Positions 23,539 through 28,226 of a DNA stretch of 28,226 bases are shown piece after piece. The notes beneath the pieces are model-generated. The model was given only the letters and a program-made list of their open reading frames with translations, did no database searches and had not been told where the DNA came from. Both the position numbers and the translations under genes were made by a program. Each line of letters begins with the position of its first letter. The first letter of the stretch is position 1. The stretch is from DATEZO01 sp035255485 (GTDB taxonomy: Bacteria > Pseudomonadota > Gammaproteobacteria > Burkholderiales > Burkholderiaceae_D). Where the stretch lies: the NCBI GenBank assembly GCA_035255485.1, contig DATEZO010000305.1, forward strand, positions 1 through 28,226. Direction: 5' to 3'.

Positions 23539-24495
23539 CTAACCGAGCCATACTGCCACCGACAGCATCAGCAGCAGGAGCATCCACAGCAAAAGCGCGC
23601 GCCACACCAAGCCCACCGCGCTTTGCAATGTCCGCACGCTCGGCTCCTCTCCTGGCGGACTTTCCGTTTCCATACCTAGAGAGTCGATCGATACGGTATC
23701 CGCGGGCAAGACATCCGCAGCTATTTGCGCCGGTGCACCGAGCCGCACGCCCATTGCACCACCGCCCGCAGACAAAATGATGCCGATTGCTTCATCCTGC
23801 CAGCGTCCGGCAAAATTGCGCCATGCATAGATGGCATCCTCAAAGTTGCCCACAATAGCGAAGGCAACGGCCGTCAGACGCGCTGGAAGCCAGTCGATCC
23901 AGTAAAATGCCCTGGCGGCAAAACGGCCGAATACTTCGTTTCTCATATGATCCGGTTCGTTCCAGGCTCGGGCCAGATATTCCGCGACACGATACATCAC
24001 CGCACAGGCGGGCCCGACCGGCATCAAAAACCAGAAAAACACACCGAATACATTACGATGCGTTGTCACCAGCGACCTTTCCACGGCAATGCGGGAAAGG
24101 TCGCTGATATTCATTGCACTCGCATCCAGCCCAGTCCATTCCGCCAGCAACTTCCTGGCCGCCGCATTGTCGCCTGCATTCAACGCAAGCTGGATCGACG
24201 TAAAGTAATGACTGTAATGGCGAAAGCCCAAGGTCAGATACACAACGAGAATATTCCACGCCAGCGCCATCAGCGGACTGATCCGGATGCATAACCAGTA
24301 GATCAGCGCGGTTGGCAGCATCAGTATCGCCATCATCACGGTCCAGGCGATGCGCCCATGATGCGCATGCCCGGCATTGAACCATGTCTCGATACGCGCA
24401 GCGAGAGAACGAATTGCCGCATACACCGGATTATCCGCACGTAGCGGCTTCAGTTGCTCAATAAGCAATGCGCAAAGAATCGAAAGAAATGTCAT
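23539..24495 (-). CDS. CobD/CbiB (AmpE-like) family membrane protein
   Basis: A 318-aa integral membrane protein. Hydrophobic segments lie near residues 1-15, 48-70 (WTVMMAILMLPTALIYWLCI), 74-92, 153-175 and 295-316. WIDWLPARLTAVAFAIVGNFEDA is the most conserved stretch of the CobD/CbiB/AmpE superfamily. True CbiB makes adenosylcobinamide phosphate; the shorter betaproteobacterial members, placed next to a Nudix gene and the rplS operon as here, have no proven role, and no other cobalamin genes are in view. I would therefore not call it cobalamin synthase. ATG 24495 has GGAAAG about 6 nt upstream. It follows the Nudix gene by 84 nt in the same direction and may be co-transcribed with it. Confidence 0.85.
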   Translation of the reverse strand: MTFLSILCALLIEQLKPLRADNPVYAAIRSLAARIETWFNAGHAHHGRIAWTVMMAILMLPTALIYWLCIRISPLMALAWNILVVYLTLGFRHYSHYFTSIQLALNAGDNAAARKLLAEWTGLDASAMNISDLSRIAVERSLVTTHRNVFGVFFWFLMPVGPACAVMYRVAEYLARAWNEPDHMRNEVFGRFAARAFYWIDWLPARLTAVAFAIVGNFEDAIYAWRNFAGRWQDEAIGIILSAGGGAMGVRLGAPAQIAADVLPADTVSIDSLGMETESPPGEEPSVRTLQSAVGLVWRALLLWMLLLLMLSVAVWLG

Positions 24496-24565
24496 TCACC
24501 ACTTTCCATGTCGGCCAATCAATACGATAGCGTAGCGTAACGTCATAATCAAATGCATGACAAGT

Positions 24566-24582
24566 TGACGCGTCGCGCGTCA
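24566..24582. repeat. Palindrome TGACGCG-TCG-CGCGTCA overlapping Nudix stop codon
   Basis: A perfect 7-bp GC-rich stem with a 3-nt loop includes the TGA stop of the Nudix gene. It could fold in the transcript between the Nudix and CobD/CbiB-like genes. No T-run follows, so it is not a classic terminator; stabilising the upstream message is one possibility. Confidence 0.4.
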
Positions 24583-25254
24583 TGCACGTAAAAAATGGAA
24601 CAGGTTGCGCAGCATGCCGGCGGTAGCGCCCCAGATAAAAAACCGATCATAAGGCATCGAATAGAAAGTGCGGCGCCCGATGCCATCCGGAAAATCAGCA
24701 GTACGCCGTTGATGATTCATGCCATCCATCAGGAAAGATAGCGGCACTTCAAAGATTTCGGCGACTTCGAATGGATCGGCGAGCAAGTCAAAAGGTGGCT
24801 GAACCAGCGAAACTACCGGTGTAATCCGATAGCCGGTGCCGGTAAGATAATCTGGCAGTGTGCCGAGCACTTCGATATGGCGGCGGTGCAAGCCGACTTC
24901 CTCTTCTGTCTCACGCAGCGCGGTTTCCACTGTTGACGTATCGGCAACGTCAACCCGTCCACCCGGAAAACTGATCTGTCCTGCATGGTCGTTCAGATGT
25001 GCAGTCCGCTGCGTCAACAGCAAAGTTAGCTGCTTTGGACGAACCACGATCGGAATCAGCACCGATGCCAGCGTTGGCGCCATTGCATCTTGCCGCAGCA
25101 GATGTTCGTTGAAGATTTCCGGTTGCCACTGCGGTGGAGTGGTAAATCGCATGCGCAGCCAGTCGGCAGCAAGCCGCCCGGGAAGCAGCGCGGTTTCGCC
25201 AGCGATGGATTCAACCGGGATGGTAAGCGGATCAAAAAGCAGTTTTGAACTCAT
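24580..25254 (-). CDS. Nudix hydrolase, CoA pyrophosphatase type
   Basis: A 224-aa Nudix enzyme of the CoA-diphosphatase (UPF0035) branch, expected to cleave CoA into 3',5'-ADP and phosphopantetheine. The branch signature LLTQRTAHLNDHAGQISFPG is directly followed by the Nudix box, residues ~98-122, ending ALRETEEEVGL, with Asp in place of the first box Glu as in other CoA pyrophosphatases. A downstream GTGYRITPVV segment also fits. ATG 25254 is chosen; the frame is open to TTG 25272, which falls inside a terminator hairpin. There is no Shine-Dalgarno before ATG 25254, and the rplS terminator ends only 16 nt upstream, so expression by readthrough or from a nearly leaderless start is implied. 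Confidence 0.92.
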   Translation of the reverse strand: MSSKLLFDPLTIPVESIAGETALLPGRLAADWLRMRFTTPPQWQPEIFNEHLLRQDAMAPTLASVLIPIVVRPKQLTLLLTQRTAHLNDHAGQISFPGGRVDVADTSTVETALRETEEEVGLHRRHIEVLGTLPDYLTGTGYRITPVVSLVQPPFDLLADPFEVAEIFEVPLSFLMDGMNHQRRTADFPDGIGRRTFYSMPYDRFFIWGATAGMLRNLFHFLRA

Positions 25255-25270
25255 TTTTGGTTGACCATGC

Positions 25271-25299
25271 AAAAAGGGGCACCACCAGGTGCCCCTTTT
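25271..25299 (-). terminator. Rho-independent terminator after rplS
   Basis: A perfect 8-bp stem GGGGCACC/GGTGCCCC with a 4-nt loop, flanked by AAAAA at 25271-25275 (a T-tract on the minus strand) and TTTT at 25296-25299. It begins 22 nt after the rplS stop codon and closes the rpsP-rimM-trmD-rplS transcript. It is symmetrical enough to act in both directions. Confidence 0.88.
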
Positions 25300-25320
25300 G
25301 TTTGCCTTGTATGCCGTTGA

Positions 25321-25707
25321 TTACTCGGCGGCTTTTTGTGCGGTGGTGCGGCGGTTCGGCAGTTTTTCCTTGATACGGGCCGATTTGCCGGAGCGTTCAC
25401 GCAGATAGTATAACTTGGCGCGGCGTACATCGCCGCGACGCTTGACTTCGATCGATGCGATCAATGGTGAATACAGTTGGAACGTGCGCTCGACGCCTTC
25501 GCCGGATGAAATCTTGCGAACGATGAAGTTTGAATTCAGGCCACGGTTGCGGCGCGAGATCACGACGCCTTCGTACGCCTGGGCACGCTTGCGCGTACCT
25601 TCAACCACGTTAACACTGACAATCACGGTATCGCCCGGTGCGAAGTCGGGGATATTCTTGCCCAGGCGGGCGATTTCTTCTTGCTCAAGTTGCTGGATCA
25701 GGTCCAT
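25321..25707 (-). CDS. rplS: 50S ribosomal protein L19
   Basis: A 128-aa L19, located at the 30S-50S interface of the ribosome. The sequence is plainly L19: MDLIQQLEQEEIARL at the start, FAPGDTVIV, VVEGTRKRAQAYEGVV, RNRGLNSNFIVRKISSGEGV and RRGDVRRAKLYYLRERSGKS. ATG 25707 is preferred because GGAG lies 8 nt upstream. ATG 25713 would be only 2 nt from it, and the GTG-type start at 25728 lies before the ribosome site. It is the last gene of the rpsP-rimM-trmD-rplS operon, separated from trmD by a 138-nt spacer with potential hairpins, and is followed by a strong terminator. Confidence 0.98.
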   Translation of the reverse strand: MDLIQQLEQEEIARLGKNIPDFAPGDTVIVSVNVVEGTRKRAQAYEGVVISRRNRGLNSNFIVRKISSGEGVERTFQLYSPLIASIEVKRRGDVRRAKLYYLRERSGKSARIKEKLPNRRTTAQKAAE

Positions 25708-25845
25708 TTTCATTACTCCAAAAACCATCTTGCCGGCGCTCTATGAGATAGGCCCGGTAGAGGATGGGATTAAACATGCGGACATTCCATGCCGTCCGCT
25801 CGATACTGCAAACTGCTGCTCTATTCTGTTGGAAGCAGAATACCG
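25708..25845 (-). other. trmD-rplS spacer with two potential hairpins
   Basis: This 138-nt spacer is longer than the other gaps of the operon. It contains GCGGAC (25778-25783) pairing with GTCCGC (25794-25799), and ATTCTG (25823-25828) pairing with CAGAAT (25836-25841). They could form mRNA structures that stabilise or attenuate the message before rplS. The Shine-Dalgarno of rplS lies at its downstream end. Confidence 0.4.
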
Positions 25846-26610
25846 CTACGCTTGATTCTGCCCCGCGATATCATTCAAGTACGCTTCATCAGCCATCGTC
25901 AGCAAGCCCGCTTCGCGTGCCTGCGCAACCAAATCGGGGCGTTTCCTTGCAGTGGCCTGCAATGCCATCTCACGCCGCCATTTGACAATCTCTGCATGAT
26001 GCCCGCCCAGCAACACTGACGGCACCGCCTCGCCCTCATGCATTTCCGGTCGCGTGTAGTGCGGACAATCAAGCAAACCGTTGACGAAACTATCTTCAAC
26101 AGCCGATGCATTATCATGCAGCACGCCCGGCAATTGTCGAATCACTGCATCCATCAACGCCATCGCAGGCAATTCGCCGCCCGACAACACAAAATCGCCA
26201 AGGCTGATTTCTTCGTCAACGCAACGGTCCAGTAACCGCTGGTCCACTGCTTCGTAACGTCCGCACAACAGCACCAGACCTGGCTCTACCGTCAATTGCA
26301 TCACTCGCTGATGTGTCAACGCGCGCCCTTGCGGCGATAGATAAATCACGCGCGGCTTCGGCAGCCCCAACTCGACCTGACGTATCTGCGCAGCGCCAAT
26401 TGCCGCCTCCAGCGGCTTGATCAGCATTACCATGCCGGGGCCACCACCATATGGCCGATCATCGACTGTACGATGGTTGTCCGTCGTGAAATCACGGGGA
26501 TTCCACAGCGATAATCCGCATTTTTGCTGGTCGAATGCGCGCCTGGTAATGCCCGACTGCGTAATTGCGACAAACATTTCGGGAAAAAGCGTGACGACAT
26601 CAAATTGCAT
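25846..26610 (-). CDS. trmD: tRNA (guanosine(37)-N1)-methyltransferase
   Basis: A 254-aa SPOUT-class (knotted) methyltransferase that uses S-adenosylmethionine to methylate G37 of tRNAs reading CNN and some other codons, preventing +1 frameshifts. Diagnostic segments are FDVVTLFPEMF at the N-terminus, DDRPYGGGPGMVM, YLSPQGRALTHQRV, LLCGRYEAVDQRL and the knot motif EEISLGDFVLSGGELPA. Length matches the family (about 250 aa). ATG 26610 has GAGGAGGG a few nucleotides upstream. It lies 27 nt after rimM in the ribosomal operon. Confidence 0.98.
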   Translation of the reverse strand: MQFDVVTLFPEMFVAITQSGITRRAFDQQKCGLSLWNPRDFTTDNHRTVDDRPYGGGPGMVMLIKPLEAAIGAAQIRQVELGLPKPRVIYLSPQGRALTHQRVMQLTVEPGLVLLCGRYEAVDQRLLDRCVDEEISLGDFVLSGGELPAMALMDAVIRQLPGVLHDNASAVEDSFVNGLLDCPHYTRPEMHEGEAVPSVLLGGHHAEIVKWRREMALQATARKRPDLVAQAREAGLLTMADEAYLNDIAGQNQA

Positions 26611-26637
26611 TTCACGCCCTCCTCGTGTGCCAGGGCA

Positions 26638-27192
26638 TCAGTAGTCCAATCCCCAATCGACCGTTATCTTCTTTGCCTGCTGATCGATCGTTCTGACAAA
26701 CTGGTCGACGAACGGAATCAATTGTTCCTGTTGTGCTTTTTCAGAACCCTGATTCTCCAGCGCCACCACCCGCAAAATCGGGTGCGCACCATTGTCCATC
26801 AGATCCTTTACCACACCCAGCCGTTCACCCTGCAGGTTTTCGACTTCCAGGCCGATCAGATCAAGCCAGTAGAATTCATCGTCCGGCAGCATCGGAAAAT
26901 GACGGCGCGAGATTTGTACAACGGCACCTTTGAGCGCTTCTGCCGCATCTCGCCCGGCAACGCCCATGAGTCGCGCCACCACATCCCCGCTGTGAGATCT
27001 GACTTGCATTATTTCGACATCGTGGAAATCCGGCTTGTCCAGCCACCATGCCTTTGCATGCAAGAGCGCGTCCGCATCGCCCGAATAGGGCCTTATGCGA
27101 ACCCAGCCCTGAATGCCGTACGCGCCGGAAATATAACCGACTGGCACCAAATCTTCGGGAATCGATATCCCGGACACGATTTTGTGCAACAA
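26638..27192 (-). CDS. rimM: Ribosome maturation factor RimM
   Basis: A 184-aa 16S rRNA processing factor that binds S19 and helps mature the 30S head. The N-terminal RimM barrel shows VPVGYISGAYGIQGWVRIRP, and the C-terminal PRC-barrel shows FYWLDLIGLEVEN, GVVKDLMDNGAHPILRV and IPFVDQFV. The gene follows rpsP by only 3 nt and is translationally close-coupled. The start is uncertain: TTG 27192 gives the full length quoted, while GTG 27177 would give a product five residues shorter, and neither has a clear Shine-Dalgarno. No ATG is available before the conserved domain. Confidence 0.95.
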   Translation of the reverse strand: MLHKIVSGISIPEDLVPVGYISGAYGIQGWVRIRPYSGDADALLHAKAWWLDKPDFHDVEIMQVRSHSGDVVARLMGVAGRDAAEALKGAVVQISRRHFPMLPDDEFYWLDLIGLEVENLQGERLGVVKDLMDNGAHPILRVVALENQGSEKAQQEQLIPFVDQFVRTIDQQAKKITVDWGLDY

Positions 27193-27195
27193 ATC

Positions 27196-27450
27196 TTAAG
27201 CAGCAGCTTTCTTGCCCGCTTCTTGAACCAGGCGAGTCACGGTTGGCGACAGTTGTGCACCTACGCCTTGCCAGTAAGTCAGACGATCCTGCACAATGCG
27301 GAAACCTTCTTCGGCGCCGGAAGCGATCGGATTGTAAAAACCGATCCGCTCAATGAAGCGACCATCGCGGCGATTGCGCGAATCAGTAGCAACGATGTTG
27401 AAAAACGGGCGCTTTTTTGCGCCTCCACGAGCTAAGCGAATAACGACCAT
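27196..27450 (-). CDS. rpsP: 30S ribosomal protein S16
   Basis: An 84-aa S16, a small-subunit assembly protein. It starts MVVIRLARGGAKKRPFFNIV and contains DSRNRRDGRFIERIGFYNP, both hallmarks of S16, followed by DRLTYWQGVGAQLSPTV. ATG 27450 has GGAAA about 6 nt upstream; the open frame beyond it (to 27507) does not match the family and crosses the promoter. It is the first gene of the rpsP-rimM-trmD-rplS operon, with a TATAAT promoter just upstream. Confidence 0.98.
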   Translation of the reverse strand: MVVIRLARGGAKKRPFFNIVATDSRNRRDGRFIERIGFYNPIASGAEEGFRIVQDRLTYWQGVGAQLSPTVTRLVQEAGKKAAA

Positions 27451-27490
27451 AATATTTCCAAAAAGTGTTCGAACACGGAAAAAGCTGGCA

Positions 27491-27520
27491 ATTATAGCGC
27501 AATCCAAGGGCGAACCGCAA
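27491..27520 (-). promoter_or_regulatory. Candidate sigma-70 promoter of rpsP operon
   Basis: On the minus strand TTGCGG (27520-27515) is followed after 18 nt by a perfect -10 box TATAAT (27496-27491). Transcription would start near 27484, giving a leader of about 35 nt before the rpsP ATG at 27450. Confidence 0.65.
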
Positions 27521-27716
27521 TATGCATGACAATCTGAAGCCCTGCGATCACATTGAAATGGATCTGCGACATGTCAATTCATTTTGGCAAAAAATACGGC
27601 CCGAATGATTGCAACCATCAGGCTCAGACTCCCATTTCATTCCGGGCACAACTGCCACGCCCGTACACACCTTATAAAATATACAGGACATAGTATAAAA
27701 ATAACTACCAGTAAAA

Positions 27717-27745
27717 TTGCGGCAATATGGCATTATTTATATATA
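27717..27745 (+). promoter_or_regulatory. Candidate sigma-70 promoter of TM2 gene
   Basis: TTGCGG (27717-27722), a 17-nt spacer and TATATA (27740-27745) lie in an AT-rich region. Transcription would start near 27752, about 30 nt before ATG 27784. GAGG about 10 nt before the ATG may serve as the ribosome site. Confidence 0.5.
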
Positions 27746-27783
27746 TACCCCACAAAATACCAATACGATGAGGCACTTTTGCC

Positions 27784-28191
27784 ATGCACAAGAACAAGAC
27801 TTTCGCCTCCTTCCTGGCTAGCGTATTGGGTGGCTTCGGCATGCATCGTTTTTATTTATATGGCAAGAAAGATGTAGGGGGATGGATTCACCTGTTGACC
27901 GTCCCTCTTTCATTGATTTCAATTATCGCAGGCGGTAATCGGCCCATTCTGCTTCTGGCGAGCCTGTTTGCACTTTCCGTCTTGAGCGGTTTTCTTGAAG
28001 CGCTGATCATTGGTGTTACGCCGGATGAAAAATGGGATGCATTGCATAACGCAGATTCAGGCAGGCATTCCATCTCGGGCTGGCCACTTGCCCTGTTGCT
28101 CGTACTGACACTTGGCATCGGCGCGATCATGGCAATCGCAATGCTGGCCCGAACATTTGATCTTCTTTATACTGGTGGTGCTTATGGCTGA
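27784..28191 (+). CDS. TM2-domain membrane protein
   Basis: A 135-aa small membrane protein. The N-terminal ~55 residues are a TM2 domain: KTFASFLASVLGGFGMHRFY with the Gly-rich turn and HRFY motif between two helices, then LYGKKDVGGW and a second helix LLTVPLSLISIIAGG. Two more hydrophobic segments follow, ~54-76 (ILLLASLFALSVLSGFLEAL) and ~98-125 (WPLALLLVLTLGIGAIMAIAML). The molecular role of bacterial TM2 proteins is largely unknown. The stop codon overlaps the start of the next gene by 8 nt, so the two are probably an operon. The low-GC upstream region carries a plausible promoter. Confidence 0.85.
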   Translation: MHKNKTFASFLASVLGGFGMHRFYLYGKKDVGGWIHLLTVPLSLISIIAGGNRPILLLASLFALSVLSGFLEALIIGVTPDEKWDALHNADSGRHSISGWPLALLLVLTLGIGAIMAIAMLARTFDLLYTGGAYG

Positions 28192-28226
28192 ATCCAGTCA
28201 ATCACCGAAATTCCGTATTACCCACT
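28184..28226 (+). CDS. Start of an unidentified gene (partial)
   Basis: ATG 28184 opens a frame (MAESSQSPKFRITH) that runs off the window end. GGTGG lies a few nucleotides upstream, and the 8-nt overlap with the TM2 stop is typical of coupled genes. Too little is present to name a product. Confidence 0.5.
   Translation, partial: MAESSQSPKFRITH

Noticed and set aside
23539..24495. Naming this gene cobD/cbiB (cobalamin biosynthesis)
   Set aside because: The protein belongs to the superfamily, but the genomic setting and the absence of cobalamin genes do not support that specific function.
24521..24545. TAGCGTAGCGTA motif also present near 21215-21235
   Set aside because: Only about 12 bp shared, no array and no common position relative to genes; likely chance.
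27548..27733. Small minus-strand open frame upstream of rpsP
   Set aside because: No ribosome site or family resemblance; the area is AT-rich and contains promoter elements on both strands.
1..28226. CRISPR arrays, tRNA or rRNA genes, restriction, toxin-antitoxin or phage-defence cassettes
   Set aside because: No regularly spaced repeats, tRNA-like segments or defence-gene signatures were seen on either strand.

Overview
The window looks like a chromosomal segment of a betaproteobacterium, most likely Burkholderiales/Oxalobacteraceae (Herminiimonas-, Collimonas- or Janthinobacterium-like). The evidence is the rpsP-rimM-trmD-rplS ribosomal operon followed by a CoA-pyrophosphatase-type Nudix gene and a CobD/CbiB-like membrane protein, a DUF3579 gene, moderate-to-high GC and protein resemblance. 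The genus is an inference.

Layout. 1-690: 3' part of a LysR regulator (+). 833-2221: fumC (-). 2489-2752: fragment of a GGDEF gene (+). 2745-8227: plus-strand operon of an MglA-like small GTPase, a soluble histidine kinase (HK1), a response-regulator receiver fused to a PilB/GspE-type secretion ATPase, and a PAS histidine kinase (HK2). 8292-14612: opposing minus-strand block, read as EAL-REC-PAS protein, 110-aa protein, HDOD protein, HK3, REC-HD-GYP, REC. About 14613-14965: scar with an IS110-family transposase remnant. 14954-17913: HD-GYP protein and HK4 (-). 18230-21124: membrane CHASE-PAS-GGDEF-EAL protein (-). 21491-22597: DUF1571/LolA-like and SRPBCC proteins (+). 22649-22990: DUF3579 (-). 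23539-27450: CobD/CbiB-like, Nudix, rplS, trmD, rimM, rpsP (-). 27784-end: TM2 protein and the start of another gene (+).

The centre (2.7-21 kb) is a dense signalling island. It has four TM-less histidine kinases of one subfamily, four receiver domains, one GGDEF-EAL protein, one EAL protein, two HD-GYP proteins (one with altered metal-site residues), an HDOD protein, and a Ras-like GTPase co-transcribed with a receiver-controlled pilus/secretion ATPase. No receiver carries a DNA-binding domain, so outputs appear to be c-di-GMP turnover and control of an extension ATPase. My inference is a cytosolic phosphorelay plus GTPase switch acting on type IV pilus or type II secretion function.

Two structural signals stand out. 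First, HK2 and HK3, which face opposite ways, share a 107-bp perfectly identical inverted repeat (8025-8131 and 10264-10370) in the same codon phase. Inversion between the copies would keep both kinases intact and move the REC-HD-GYP and REC genes from one operon to the other. Second, the N-terminal piece of a GGDEF domain lies at about 2.56-2.69 kb (+) and the C-terminal piece at about 14.5-14.6 kb (-), beside the IS110 remnant. Reversing the 2.7-14.6 kb block on paper brings the two pieces together in order and also puts the GTPase operon directly downstream of HD-GYP/HK4. This suggests an old IS-associated inversion with loss of the middle of the GGDEF domain.
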